A DNA stretch of 64,000 nt, taken from assembly GCF_002901705.1 (NCBI RefSeq), contig NZ_PPPV01000019.1, forward strand, positions 7,958 through 71,957, given 5' to 3'. The stretch comes from Staphylococcus lugdunensis (GTDB taxonomy: Bacteria; Bacillota; Bacilli; Staphylococcales; Staphylococcaceae). Positions 53,620 to 64,000 of the stretch are shown one piece after another (the stretch's first letter is position 1; the number at the start of each line of letters is the position of its first letter). The notes beneath the pieces were generated by a model, which ran no database searches, was not told the origin of the DNA, and saw only the letters and a list, made by a program, of their open reading frames with translations. A program made the translations under genes and the position numbers.

Positions 53620-54258
53620 ATGTTTAAAAGTACAGATTTAAAAGTATATTTTATATGCGGCACACAAGATATACCTGAAGGGAAAAGTTTAGAACAGGTA
53701 GTAACACAAGCTTTAGAGTCTGGAGTTACAATGTTTCAATTTAGAGAAAAAGGATCAAAAGTATCTCAAGACAAAGAGATAGAACAACTGGCATTAAAAT
53801 TAAAGGAACTTTGCCATAACTATCAGGTGCCATTTATTGTTAACGACAATGTTGCACTTGCTTTAAAAGTACAAGCTGATGGTATACATGTAGGTCAAGA
53901 TGACGCCAAAGTTGAAGACTTTTTTGAACAATTTCATGATAAAATTATTGGTTTAAGCGTGAGCAATCTAGATGAGCTGAAACGTTCTGACTTAACACAT
54001 GTCGACTATATTGGGGTTGGCCCTATATACCAGACACCATCAAAGTCTGATGCTAGTACACCAGTAGGTCCTGAAATGATTCTAACGTTACGAAAAGAAA
54101 TAGGTGACTTTCCAATCGTGGCTATTGGTGGTGTGACCGAAAATAATGCACAAGCAGTAGTTGATGCAGGTGCGGATGGAATTTCAGTTATATCAGCTAT
54201 CGCTAGAAGTCAAAATATTGACAGCACTGTTAATAAATTCTTAAGTTATTATAATTAA
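53620..54258 (+). CDS. thiE: Thiamine-phosphate synthase
   Basis: ThiE joins HMP-PP and thiazole phosphate to thiamine phosphate. The 212-residue TIM barrel has FQFREKGS, the substrate-binding VPFIVNDNVALAL, VGQDD, and GVGPIYQTPSKSDA. It closes tenA-thiD-thiM-thiE. No thiazole-synthesis gene (thiG/thiS/thiO) is present here, so the cluster looks built for salvage. Confidence 0.95.
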   Translation: MFKSTDLKVYFICGTQDIPEGKSLEQVVTQALESGVTMFQFREKGSKVSQDKEIEQLALKLKELCHNYQVPFIVNDNVALALKVQADGIHVGQDDAKVEDFFEQFHDKIIGLSVSNLDELKRSDLTHVDYIGVGPIYQTPSKSDASTPVGPEMILTLRKEIGDFPIVAIGGVTENNAQAVVDAGADGISVISAIARSQNIDSTVNKFLSYYN

Positions 54259-54347
54259 CAAAGAAATTTTTCCACATATTGTTTTCTACTGTAGTATTAG
54301 TATGATAAAATAACATCTATGTGAAATAACATAATAGAGGTGGAAAA

Positions 54348-55223
54348 ATGAAGAAAAAAGCACTACTACCTTTGTTTCTAGGGATAATGGTCTTTTTAGC
54401 AGGGTGTGACTACTCTAAGCAAGGAAATCGCACGGGTTTCTTCTATAATACATTCGTAGATCCAATGGAAAAGATACTACATTGGTTAGGTTCAGGCATT
54501 TTTAATAATGATTATGGTTTAGCTATCATTGTATTAGTTTTAGTTATTCGGATTGTTTTATTACCGTTCATGTTATCAAACTATAAAAATAGTCATATGA
54601 TGCGTGAAAAAATGAAAGTGGCCAAACCTGAAGTAAGTGAAGTACAAGAAAAAGTTAAACGTGCAAGAACTCAAGAAGAAAAAATGGCAGCTAATCAAGA
54701 AATGATGCAGGTTTATAAAAAATATGATATCAATCCAATGGCAAGTATGTTAGGCTGTTTACCAGTTTTAATTCAAATGCCAATCGTCATGGGATTATAT
54801 TTTGTACTTAGATATCAAATTGGCGGTGGAATTACACACCACCCACATTTTTTATGGTTTAATTTAGTTAAACCAGATATTTGGATTACAGCTATTGCCG
54901 GGGTACTATATTTTATTCAATCTTACATTTCAACGAAAACGATGCCAGATGAGCAACGTCAAATGGCATATATGATGATGATTGTGTCACCTATCATGAT
55001 TATATGGATTTCATATCAATCAGCCGCAGCACTTGGCTTATATTGGTCAGTCAGCGCCGCTTTCTTGATTGTTCAAACATACTTCGCTAACATGTATTAT
55101 TCAAAACGTGCTAAAGAAGAAGTAGCACCAATGATTAAACAATATGAAAAAGAAAAAAATCAAGGAACAAAAAAAGGTAAAAACACACAAGTAGTCTCAA
55201 AAAATAATAAAAAGAAAAAATAA
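54348..55223 (+). CDS. yidC: YidC/Oxa1 membrane protein insertase (lipoprotein form)
   Basis: YidC inserts and folds membrane proteins, alone or with SecYEG. The 291-residue protein has a lipobox (FLAGC, acylated Cys20) and about five helices, as in the Gram-positive type. Conserved elements include [20 protein letters not shown] with the groove Arg, the cytoplasmic coiled hairpin ([19 protein letters not shown]), [13 protein letters not shown], and a Lys-rich C-terminal tail. It is transcribed alone. Confidence 0.94.
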   Translation: MKKKALLPLFLGIMVFLAGCDYSKQGNRTGFFYNTFVDPMEKILHWLGSGIFNNDYGLAIIVLVLVIRIVLLPFMLSNYKNSHMMREKMKVAKPEVSEVQEKVKRARTQEEKMAANQEMMQVYKKYDINPMASMLGCLPVLIQMPIVMGLYFVLRYQIGGGITHHPHFLWFNLVKPDIWITAIAGVLYFIQSYISTKTMPDEQRQMAYMMMIVSPIMIIWISYQSAAALGLYWSVSAAFLIVQTYFANMYYSKRAKEEVAPMIKQYEKEKNQGTKKGKNTQVVSKNNKKKK

Positions 55224-55238
55224 GAATTCATAGAAAAA

Positions 55239-55284
55239 GAAGTCAGTAAATGAGTTTTGTAAATTCATTTACTGGCTTCTTTAT
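55239..55284 (+). terminator. Terminator of yidC
   Basis: GAAGTCAGTAAATGA pairs with TCATTTACTGGCTTC (one G-T pair) and T-rich sequence follows. Confidence 0.85.
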
Positions 55285-55350
55285 TTACAAAAATACGTAT
55301 TATCGGTGTGTTTACTTAGGGGGCTAGGACATTAAGTTCTTAAACAATGT

Positions 55351-55396
55351 AAAAAGACAATTTCTATATAAAATTATTTGATAGAAATTGTCTTTT
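55351..55396. repeat. Perfect 16-bp stem-loop beside the transposase relic
   Basis: AAAAGACAATTTCTAT pairs perfectly with ATAGAAATTGTCTTTT over 14 bases. A repeat-type GGGGGCTAGGACATTAAG lies just before it at 55318. It probably belongs to the end region of the old insertion sequence or is its terminator. Confidence 0.6.
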
Positions 55397-55429
55397 CCCT
55401 TATGTATTAGATAATGTACAGCTCGTTAT

Positions 55430-55560
55430 CATTTTTGGATGATATGATGTTGCACCACGATGATGATTGAATTCATTATCTGGGATTGTTTCATACATAT
55501 CGAGAAATATTATTTGTAGGAATAAGAATTGAAGTTTCCATTGGTAGTGTAAGTTGTCTA
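55430..55560 (-). pseudogene. Relic of an IS1182-family transposase N terminus
   Basis: On the minus strand one frame reads QLTLPMETSILIPTNNISRYV. After a shift, another frame reads ETIPDNEFNHHRGATSYHPKM. These are the consecutive opening motifs of IS1182-type transposases, with a short deletion after RYV and another after EF. The catalytic part is gone. The remnant is about 130 bases and inactive. Further decayed sequence may reach 55600. Confidence 0.7.
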
Positions 55561-55600
55561 TTCTGCTCAAACCCAAAATACGTTTATCTCGACTGCATTA

Positions 55601-56242
55601 TTATTGATACCAATCATCAAAAAATTGGTTGATGAACTGTTTCATGAAATCATGGCGTTGTATGGCAATATTACGTGCTGTTTCAGTATGCATTAAATCC
55701 TTTAATTTTAGCAATTTATCGTAAAAATGACGTATCGCTGATGGTTCAAAGGTTGTTATTTCATCTGCTGAAGGTATTGATGAAGTTGGTAACTCTGTCC
55801 ACATCGGTTCATTGAAGTGCCCGGCGAATTGGAATGCTCTAGCGATACCTATAGCACCAATTGCATCAAGTCTGTCAGCATCTCTAACAATTTGTCCTTC
55901 TAAAGAAAGGGAAATTTGATTATTTTCTCCGTTGCGATAGCTTAAATGTTTAATAATAAAAATAATTTCATTAATTGTTAATGTATCAAGATTAATAGAG
56001 TATAAAAATTTTTCTAGTTTTATTGTTGCAGCATCACTAGTCGTTAGTTTACTATCAACTGTATCATGCAATAGACTAGCTATTTCAACAATATCTATAC
56101 GTTGACATTGCTCTGCTTTAGCAATTTTTAATGCTAAGGAAGTTACTCTTTCAACATGTGCAATATCATGGCCGCTATAATCATGAGCATGAAAATCTAA
56201 CATATATTGTCTACATAAATCAAGTTGCGTTTTTAAATTCAT
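55601..56242 (-). CDS. HD-domain phosphohydrolase (YedJ-like)
   Basis: The 213-residue protein has HD-domain metal ligands: H near 24 (YSGHDIAHVERV), the HD pair in IASLLHDTVDS near 58-59, and D in VRDADRLDAIGAIGIARAF near 120. It resembles YedJ/YpgQ-type HD hydrolases, some of which act on nucleoside triphosphates; the substrate here is unknown. Start ATG 56242 follows GAAGGAG; an upstream in-frame start at 56257 overlaps that site. Confidence 0.85.
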   Translation of the reverse strand: MNLKTQLDLCRQYMLDFHAHDYSGHDIAHVERVTSLALKIAKAEQCQRIDIVEIASLLHDTVDSKLTTSDAATIKLEKFLYSINLDTLTINEIIFIIKHLSYRNGENNQISLSLEGQIVRDADRLDAIGAIGIARAFQFAGHFNEPMWTELPTSSIPSADEITTFEPSAIRHFYDKLLKLKDLMHTETARNIAIQRHDFMKQFINQFFDDWYQ

Positions 56243-56363
56243 TATATACTCCTTCAAATCTCTTCAGATATAATTAAATGTATTAGCTCATATAGTACTG
56301 ATTAAAGCTAAATGTAAGCTACATTCAACAGGCAAGCTTATCATTAAAATGATGTGACTTGTG

Positions 56364-57848
56364 TCATAATATTGGGGATAATAATTGAGAAATACCCTCT
56401 TTAAATTTAATGATTAAGCCACGTTGATTATAAAGTTCTTGTGTCAATTTATAAGAAACTTTCATATCTTCTATAAAGGCTGTTTTCAATTGATGTGCAA
56501 CATCCACATCGTAAATAAAGGCATTTACTTCAAAGTTAAGTGTGAAGCTTCGATGATCCATATTTGTTGTTCCAACACTAGCAATTTCATCATCGATAAC
56601 AACAGTTTTGGAATGTAAGAAACCATTGTCATACTGATAAATGTTTACGCCAGCTTCTAATAGAGAGGCGACATTTTTTAATGTAGCCCAATAAACGAAT
56701 GGATGATCTGGCATACTTGGTATCATTATATTAACTTCAACACCCCCCAGTGCTGCGATTTTAATAGAGTCTAAAAAGGCTTGGTCAGGAATGAAATATG
56801 GTGATTGTATGTAGATTGATTTTTTCGCAGATGAAATCATTTTTAAATAACCATATTTAATTTGTTCCCAATCTTCATCTGGTCCACTAGAAGCAATTTG
56901 TACACCTTTTTGGCCGCCTGAATTTACATCTGGGAAATAACGATCACTGTACTCAATATTGTCACGCGCAGCTTGAGAATTCCAATCAAGTATAAACCTT
57001 AATTGTAAGGCGTTTACAGAATCTCCTTCTAAGCGTAGATGTGTATCTCTCCAGTAACCGAATTTTTTATATTTTCCAATATATTCATCGCCAACATTAA
57101 AACCACCAACATAACCAATTTTGCCATCTATAACGACAATTTTACGGTGGTTACGGTTATTCATACGCAAGTTAATCAATGGTAATTTAGAAGGGAAGAA
57201 GGCTTCAGCTTTGCCACCTTTGTTTCGAAAATGCTTTAAATCTTTCTTTCTAAGCCCACGTGAACCCATATCATCGTATAGCATTTTAATTTCTAATCCT
57301 TCATCCAACTTATGTTCGAGAGCTGTCAATATCTTATGACCCAAGTCATCACTTTTAAAAATGTAATATTGAATATGTATATAATCTTTCGCATGATTGA
57401 TATCATCAATGAGCGAATCGAATTTTGTTTTGCCATCTGTAAATATTTTAATAGTGTTGTCAGTAGTTAGAAAGGCAGCATTATTAAACAACAACATACG
57501 CACCATATCTTTATATTTAACAATTTGATGATTCCCTTTAGAAAAGTTGTCTGATTCTAAAGCTCTCATCTGTTCACCAACAATCATTTCAAGACCAATT
57601 TCATTGTTTTTATTTAATTTAAATATTTGTTCTCGCTGAATTTGTCGACCTAAAAGTAAATAGAGTATGAAACCTATAATAGGAAGAAATACAAGAACTA
57701 ATAACCAAGCCCAAATTGATCCGGCGCTGCGTCTTTCCATAAAGATGATTGTAAAGGCAAAGATAAGGTTTAAAATAAAAGCACTAATTAAAAATATGTT
57801 TATTAGTAAATTAGAATGTGCCAAAGTTAATGAAAAGAATTCAACCAT
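56364..57848 (-). CDS. cls: Cardiolipin synthase
   Basis: Cls condenses two phosphatidylglycerol molecules to cardiolipin and glycerol. The 494-residue protein has two N-terminal membrane helices (about 10-30 and 37-62) and two HKD phospholipase-D motifs, [19 protein letters not shown] and [24 protein letters not shown] precedes the ATG. S. aureus has two synthases; position next to csoR suggests the Cls2-type gene. Confidence 0.94.
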   Translation of the reverse strand: MVEFFSLTLAHSNLLINIFLISAFILNLIFAFTIIFMERRSAGSIWAWLLVLVFLPIIGFILYLLLGRQIQREQIFKLNKNNEIGLEMIVGEQMRALESDNFSKGNHQIVKYKDMVRMLLFNNAAFLTTDNTIKIFTDGKTKFDSLIDDINHAKDYIHIQYYIFKSDDLGHKILTALEHKLDEGLEIKMLYDDMGSRGLRKKDLKHFRNKGGKAEAFFPSKLPLINLRMNNRNHRKIVVIDGKIGYVGGFNVGDEYIGKYKKFGYWRDTHLRLEGDSVNALQLRFILDWNSQAARDNIEYSDRYFPDVNSGGQKGVQIASSGPDEDWEQIKYGYLKMISSAKKSIYIQSPYFIPDQAFLDSIKIAALGGVEVNIMIPSMPDHPFVYWATLKNVASLLEAGVNIYQYDNGFLHSKTVVIDDEIASVGTTNMDHRSFTLNFEVNAFIYDVDVAHQLKTAFIEDMKVSYKLTQELYNQRGLIIKFKEGISQLLSPIL

Positions 57849-57964
57849 ATAGAACCTCCTAGCCTAACATTTTATGTTTGTCACAATATTAAATGAATAA
57901 TACAATTGTATCATGTAGTTGATAAATATCATATTGTAATTGTTAAAAGTGGTTGAATTTGCTC

Positions 57965-57979
57965 ATTGTAATATACAAT
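57965..57979. promoter_or_regulatory. Inverted repeat in the cls-csoR divergent region
   Basis: ATTGTA-ATA-TACAAT is a perfect 6-3-6 inverted repeat 35 bases before csoR. TACAAT may also be the -10 element. It does not resemble the GC-rich CsoR operators known to me. Confidence 0.4.
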
Positions 57980-58013
57980 AATTAGTAAGTAATTGAATAA
58001 AGGGGTGTTTACC

Positions 58014-58307
58014 TTGAACGAACAAGATCATGCACATCATTCTAAAATTGTAAAAGCAAATTTAAAATCTAGATTAAATCGTATAGAAGGACAAGTGCGG
58101 GCAATTAATCGCATGGTTGAAGATGATGTTTATTGTGATGATGTGTTAACACAAATAAGAGCAACACGCTCAGCATTAACGAGTGTAGCAACAAAACTAT
58201 TAGAGCATCATATGAAAAGTTGTATCATGGATAAAATAAACGATGGGCAGGAAGTTGAAGCGATGGAGGAATTGCTAGTTACATTTCAAAAAATGCTAAA
58301 AGATTAG
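58014..58307 (+). CDS. csoR: Copper-sensing repressor CsoR
   Basis: CsoR is an all-helical repressor released from DNA by Cu(I). The 97-residue protein has the Cys-His-Cys copper site at C41 (VYCDD), H66 and C70 (HHMKSC), plus LKSRLNRIEGQVRAINRM. The start is TTG 58014 after AAAGGGGTG. The gene for a chaperone-like protein follows 12 bases later. Confidence 0.93.
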   Translation: MNEQDHAHHSKIVKANLKSRLNRIEGQVRAINRMVEDDVYCDDVLTQIRATRSALTSVATKLLEHHMKSCIMDKINDGQEVEAMEELLVTFQKMLKD

Positions 58308-58319
58308 GAGGAGAAAATT

Positions 58320-58532
58320 GTGGAAAAGCGATTAATTTATATTACAAATGTGACTAGTGAAGACGACTTGGAAAACTTACGAACAAGGTTATTAGAGATG
58401 ATTGGTGTTAATGAAGTAGTGATCAATTTTGATGAACGTGCAGTTAATGTTACTTTTGAAACACCAACTAATTTAAATGCACTTGAAAAAGAAATATATG
58501 ATGCTGGCTATCATGCTATAGATGATTTATAA
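58320..58532 (+). CDS. csoZ: CsoZ, HMA-fold protein lacking the metal-binding CxxC
   Basis: The 70-residue protein follows the beta-alpha-beta-beta-alpha-beta pattern of copper chaperones (EVVINFDERAVNVTFETPT, then ALEKEIYDAGYHA). The CxxC metal loop of CopZ is replaced by TSEDDLENL, and the protein has no Cys at all. It is cotranscribed with csoR. It starts at GTG 58320 after AGGAGGA. It cannot chelate copper in the usual way, so it may be regulatory or structural. Confidence 0.85.
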   Translation: MEKRLIYITNVTSEDDLENLRTRLLEMIGVNEVVINFDERAVNVTFETPTNLNALEKEIYDAGYHAIDDL

Positions 58533-58622
58533 AATAATTTCAAATAAATTTTCAATTCATGTAGTAAACGACAGCTAATTAGGGTAGTATGTATGTGAAA
58601 GGCCATATAACGAGGTGAAATT

Positions 58623-58760
58623 ATGAAACAAGTCGATAAAATTCAAAACATGGTTAAATACTTAACATCGCTAGGTGTAAATATTAAGAAAACAAAATCT
58701 CGTTTAGACATAATGAATACTTTGCCAGCCTCAGCAACAGTCACTCATAAACTAAAGTAA
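58623..58760 (+). CDS. Small Lmo0850-like protein
   Basis: The 45-residue product, opening MKQVDKIQNMVKYLTSLGVNIKKTKSRLD and written here only for that reason in two parts (MKQVDKIQNMVKYLTSLG; VNIKKTKSRLD), ends TVTHKLK. The SLGVNIKKTKSR core fits the small Lmo0850 family of Listeria and Staphylococcus. It is basic and has no membrane helix. GAGGTGA precedes the ATG at a normal distance. Function unknown. Confidence 0.75.
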   Translation: MKQVDKIQNMVKYLTSLGVNIKKTKSRLDIMNTLPASATVTHKLK

Positions 58761-58821
58761 CATGTCACTTTTATTCAAAGGTTCGAGTGCGTCTTTAAGT
58801 CGATTTACATTGCTATAAAAA

Positions 58822-58889
58822 AGGAATATTGGATATTATTCCTAGAAAAACAAGCCAGAAAATGAGTTTATACGCTCATTTTCTGGCTT
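58822..58889 (+). terminator. Two hairpins after the small Lmo0850-like gene
   Basis: AAGCCAGAAAATGAG (58852-58866) pairs perfectly with CTCATTTTCTGGCTT (58875-58889). A smaller hairpin, AGGAATA with TATTCCT-like sequence, precedes it at 58822-58842. 58890-59018 shows nothing recognisable. Confidence 0.75.
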
Positions 58890-59018
58890 TGAATTTATGA
58901 TTGTTATTCTGATTTTCACTCAAATGTGAACTCGTGGAATAAACTAAGACAAAAGTAAACATGGTTTCTTCATGTTGATAATTAATGTAAGAAAATTAAT
59001 AGAGAAGAGCTAAGCTAT

Positions 59019-59145
59019 GAACTAAATATTGGCAGTAGCTGACTGGATTGAAAATAAGCTTATAGCAAGCTTTTTTCAATTTTAGTTAACTTTACTGGGG
59101 GACGGGACTACAAATTCATAATAAATTCTGTCCCGCTCCTTTCTT
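59019..59145 (-). repeat. Dispersed intergenic repeat, copy C, at the rodA 3' end
   Basis: On the minus strand it begins GGAGCGGGACAGAATTTATTA and ends GCCAATATTTAGTT, aligning with copy A. It includes an internal stem (AAGCTTGCTATAAGCTT). It lies directly after rodA and may act as that gene's terminator, since GGAGCGGGAC pairs with GTCCCGTCCCC. Confidence 0.75.
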
Positions 59146-59173
59146 TACTTTGTAATTTAAATCTGAAACCTCT

Positions 59174-60364
59174 CTATTTAAGCTTTATTGAAGACTTTGA
59201 TACGTCATGGTAGTAAATGGATAGAATAACACCGATACCAGCCATTAAACTCCAAAGAGAGCTACCACCATAGCTAATAAAGGGTAGAGGAATACCAGTA
59301 ATAGGTAATAGCTGTATTGTCATACCAATATTTTGAAGAATATGAAATACAATCAAAGAGATATAACCTACGATGAAAATTTTACTAAAAGGAGCTTCTA
59401 CTCTAATTGCTAAACGAATTAAATGAAAAATTAAAAGTAAAAAAACAAATAGTAAAATTACTGCGCCTATAAAGCCCATTTCTTCACCTATGACTGAAAA
59501 AATAAAATCCGTGTGATTTTCAGGAATATAAACTTCACCATGATTATAGCCTTTACCAAATAGCTGTCCTGAGCCAATAGCTTTTAACGATTCTGTTAAG
59601 TGGTAGCCATCTCCACCACTATATGAATAGGGGTCTAACCAGGAATTAATACGACCCATTTGATACATCTTAACACCTAAAGACTTTTCAATTACAGAAG
59701 GTGCGTATAAAATGGCTAAAATAATGCTACTTCCAAACACAATGACAGAAATAAACAAAGGTGCTAACAATCTCCATGTAATACCACTAACCAACATTAC
59801 TCCAGCTATAACAGCACATATAACAAGTGTCGTACCTAAATCATTTTGTAATAAAATGAGTGCCATAGGAATAATTGATACACCTATTATTTTGAAAAAT
59901 AAAACTAAATCGGATTGTAGTGACTTATTGAATGTAAAACGATTATGTCGTTCTACAATTTTCGCTAATGCTAAAATTAATACAATCTTCATAAATTCTG
60001 ATGGTTGAATACTTACTGGTCCAAAACTATACCAACTCGATGCCCCGTTAATCACAGGTGTAATAGGCGTTTCGGGTAAAATTAGTAAACCGATAAGCAA
60101 TACACAAAAAATAAAATATAATAAATATGTATTTTTTTTAATTTTTTTAGGTGAAAAAAGCATGATAATAAGAGCGATGAAAGCACCTAAAATATAATAA
60201 ATAACTTGTCTTATACTAAAATTGGCACTATATTGACCGCCACCCATTGCTGAACTAATGAGTGTGACACTAAAAATGGCTAGTATAGTTAAAATACCTA
60301 TGAGCACCCAGTCTATTCGTTTGAGCCAATGTTTATTAGGCGTTTGACGGGATGAATATTTCAT
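59174..60364 (-). CDS. rodA: RodA, SEDS-family peptidoglycan polymerase
   Basis: SEDS proteins polymerise glycan strands with a partner class B PBP. The 396-residue protein has about ten helices and the family motifs SSWYSFGPVSIQPSEFMKI (with the conserved Pro-Ser-Glu), LLQNDLGTTLV with the essential Asp, and LPFISYGGSS near the C terminus. Position beside ddl matches rodA of S. aureus; ftsW lies elsewhere there. AAGGAG precedes the ATG. Confidence 0.92.
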   Translation of the reverse strand: MKYSSRQTPNKHWLKRIDWVLIGILTILAIFSVTLISSAMGGGQYSANFSIRQVIYYILGAFIALIIMLFSPKKIKKNTYLLYFIFCVLLIGLLILPETPITPVINGASSWYSFGPVSIQPSEFMKIVLILALAKIVERHNRFTFNKSLQSDLVLFFKIIGVSIIPMALILLQNDLGTTLVICAVIAGVMLVSGITWRLLAPLFISVIVFGSSIILAILYAPSVIEKSLGVKMYQMGRINSWLDPYSYSGGDGYHLTESLKAIGSGQLFGKGYNHGEVYIPENHTDFIFSVIGEEMGFIGAVILLFVFLLLIFHLIRLAIRVEAPFSKIFIVGYISLIVFHILQNIGMTIQLLPITGIPLPFISYGGSSLWSLMAGIGVILSIYYHDVSKSSIKLK

Positions 60365-60666
60365 TTGTAACTCCTTAATTTCGTTAGTTTCTAAATTGAT
60401 TATACAATGATTTTACTGTAGATTAAAACATTTGACTATAGAATATCTATGATAGCAGCTAGTTGCACAACAACGTGTTGTAAATCGTTTTAAAAATGTT
60501 ACAAAATTTTCGGATAACCTTTATATCATCAAATGCATTCAACTCATGTTTTATGGTAATATTAAGTTTCAGAAAGTAATCTTTAGAGGATCGTTAAGTC
60601 GCATATTTTGTGTGAATACTGTATAAACAGTAATGAATTTAAAGGTATTCATTTTATACTTTGACC

Positions 60667-61790
<1,124 letters not shown>

Positions 61791-61807
61791 GAGCGAGGTA
61801 AGTCATT

Positions 61808-63166
61808 ATGATAGAAGTAACTTTGCGACAAATTAAATCATGGATCGATTGTGATATAGATGACCAATTTTTAGATGTTAAAATCAAAGGCGTAACAATT
61901 GACTCACGTGCGGTTCAACCGCAAATGTTATTTATTCCTTTTAAAGGAGAGCATGTAGATGGGCATCGCTTTGTTAAACAAAGTATACAAGATGGTGCTG
62001 CAGCTGCATTTTATCAAACAGGTCAAGAAATTGGTTCTTCATTAGAAGAGCAACCATTAATTTATGTTTCTGACACTTTGACTGCATTACAACAGCTTGC
62101 TAAAGCATATTTGAATTATGTTCAACCTAAAGTGATAGCTGTGACAGGGTCAAATGGCAAAACGACTACTAAAGATATGATAGAGAGCGTATTAAAAACA
62201 CAGTTTAAAGTGAAAAAAACGCAAGGTAATTATAATAATGAAATTGGTATGCCCTTAACAATTTTAGAATTGGATTATGACACTGATATATCAATTTTAG
62301 AAATGGGTATGTCTGGATTTCATGAAATTGAATTATTGTCTAGTATTGCAGAGCCAGATATTGCCGTGATTACGAATATTGGTGAATCGCATATGCAAGA
62401 TTTGGGTTCAAGAGCGGGTATTGCAAAAGCGAAATCTGAAATTGTTACTGGACTAAAAGATAACGGTATTTTTATTTATGACGGGGACGAGCCACTATTA
62501 CAGCCACATGTAGCACAAGTAAAGCATGCGAAATTAATCAGTGTGGGCTTGGAACAACATAATACGTATGTTTGTACAATTGATTCCAATCAAAATGATG
62601 GTATTGCTTTTAATATTAATAATACAGAACATTATGAATTACCTATTTTAGGCGTTCATAATATGAGGAATGCTGCAATTGCCATTGCAGTTGGACATGA
62701 GTTAGGCTTATCATATGAGATGATTCAACACAATATTAAACATGTCCAATTAACTGGCATGCGCATGGAAAGACATGTAACAGAACAGCAAATTACAGTG
62801 ATTAATGATGCCTATAATGCAAGTCCAACAAGTATGAAAGCGTCTATAGATACGTTAAGTAATATGGAGGGACGAAAAATATTGATTTTGGCCGATTGTC
62901 TGGAGTTAGGTGACAACAGTCAACATATGCATGAAGAAATAGGTGAATATTTAAAAAATAAAAATATTGATGAGCTATATACTTTTGGTGAAGAAGCACA
63001 ATATATTCATCGTTCTGGACAGCCCTATGTACCACATGCACAACATTTTGAGTCTAAAGAAGCAATTATAGAGCAATTGAAAAAAGAATTAGTTGCTGGC
63101 GACAAAGTGTTAGTGAAAGGCTCTAGAGGTAATAAATTAGAGGATATTGTTAACGCAATTATTTAA
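61808..63166 (+). CDS. murF: UDP-MurNAc-tripeptide--D-Ala-D-Ala ligase
   Basis: MurF adds D-Ala-D-Ala to UDP-MurNAc-tripeptide. The 452-residue Mur ligase has the P-loop GSNGKTT at residues 114-120, NNEIGMPLT, the domain-linking GVHNMRNA and [12 protein letters not shown] in the C-terminal domain. It lies 17 bases after ddl, making consecutive pathway steps one operon. Confidence 0.96.
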   Translation: MIEVTLRQIKSWIDCDIDDQFLDVKIKGVTIDSRAVQPQMLFIPFKGEHVDGHRFVKQSIQDGAAAAFYQTGQEIGSSLEEQPLIYVSDTLTALQQLAKAYLNYVQPKVIAVTGSNGKTTTKDMIESVLKTQFKVKKTQGNYNNEIGMPLTILELDYDTDISILEMGMSGFHEIELLSSIAEPDIAVITNIGESHMQDLGSRAGIAKAKSEIVTGLKDNGIFIYDGDEPLLQPHVAQVKHAKLISVGLEQHNTYVCTIDSNQNDGIAFNINNTEHYELPILGVHNMRNAAIAIAVGHELGLSYEMIQHNIKHVQLTGMRMERHVTEQQITVINDAYNASPTSMKASIDTLSNMEGRKILILADCLELGDNSQHMHEEIGEYLKNKNIDELYTFGEEAQYIHRSGQPYVPHAQHFESKEAIIEQLKKELVAGDKVLVKGSRGNKLEDIVNAII

Positions 63167-63181
63167 TATAACGTAGTTCAA

Positions 63182-63219
63182 GACCTAATTGTATTGAAAA
63201 ATATAATTAGGTCATTTTT
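63182..63219 (+). terminator. Terminator of ddl-murF
   Basis: GACCTAATT pairs perfectly with AATTAGGTC, followed by ATTTTTT. It lies 235 bases before cshA, whose leader is otherwise featureless. Confidence 0.85.
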
Positions 63220-63380
63220 TATAAAAAAAAGCCTATCCAAGCGCTTTTAGCAATGTATGATTAAATTTTTTCTATCTGATTGCAGAAACCCTTTATTGCT
63301 ATAAGATAATATAGGTGGTACTATTAAGAAGTTGACGAAACAAATACGAACGTATACGTAAATAGTACGACGAGAAATAA

Positions 63381-64000
<620 letters not shown>

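Noticed and set aside
63237..63252. cre-like CCAAGCGCTTTTA before cshA
   Set aside because: It mismatches the CcpA consensus at three positions and directly follows a terminator, so I do not count it as a site.

Overview
The window is a chromosomal segment of a low-GC Firmicute and reads as Staphylococcus, close to but not identical with S. aureus. The evidence is gene order (rpoE-pyrG-DUF2529-fbaA-murZ-rho-rpmE2-tdk-prfA-prmC-tsaC-ptpB-ywlG-glyA-upp-atp-murA-fabZ-ssb-sceD-thi-yidC-cls-csoR-rodA-ddl-murF-cshA), the staphylococcal protein SceD, and dispersed staphylococcal intergenic repeats. Several proteins (LuxS, SceD, Rho, Tdk) differ from remembered S. aureus sequences by more than strain variation, so another member of the S. 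aureus group is likely. That species placement comes from memory, not from a search.

Layout. 0-8 kb: a membrane protein, a metallophosphoesterase, the zinc-responsive czrA-czrB pair, an NAD(P)-binding protein, manA, and a two-EVE-domain protein carrying a decayed McrB-like AAA+ domain. 8-13 kb: Dps behind an exact PerR-type box, then the deoxynucleoside salvage cluster deoD (divergent), deoC-pdp-deoB and a DoxX-like gene. 13-16 kb: a decayed TetR gene next to a complete ferrous iron locus, feoA-feoB plus a Cys-rich FeoB partner, with a promoter overlapped by a Fur box. 16-22 kb: luxS, a translationally coupled M20 amidohydrolase/ATP-grasp pair of unknown product, a duplicated DUF2750 protein, coaW and a tandem GNAT protein. 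22-39 kb: core information and metabolic genes, including a pyrG leader of the reiterative-transcription type. 39-46 kb: the whole F1Fo ATP synthase operon, atpIBEFHAGDC. 46-51 kb: murA, fabZ, an SSB paralogue and sceD with a WalR-type box. 51-54 kb: a TPP riboswitch and terminator ahead of tenA-thiD-thiM-thiE. 54-64 kb: yidC, an IS1182-type transposase relic, an HD hydrolase, cardiolipin synthase, csoR with a CxxC-less chaperone-like partner, rodA, ddl, murF and the start of cshA.

Much of the window serves the cell envelope: murZ and murA (first committed step of peptidoglycan synthesis), ddl and murF (D-Ala-D-Ala and UDP-MurNAc-pentapeptide), rodA, sceD, fabZ, cls and yidC. Metal and redox control is the second theme (CzrA, Fur, PerR, CsoR). 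I saw no tRNA or rRNA genes, no CRISPR array, no prophage and no intact insertion sequence. The most unusual items are the EVE-EVE-pseudo-McrB protein, the M20/ATP-grasp pair, the feo locus with its neighbouring decayed regulator, and a family of about 120-bp dispersed repeats at gene ends.
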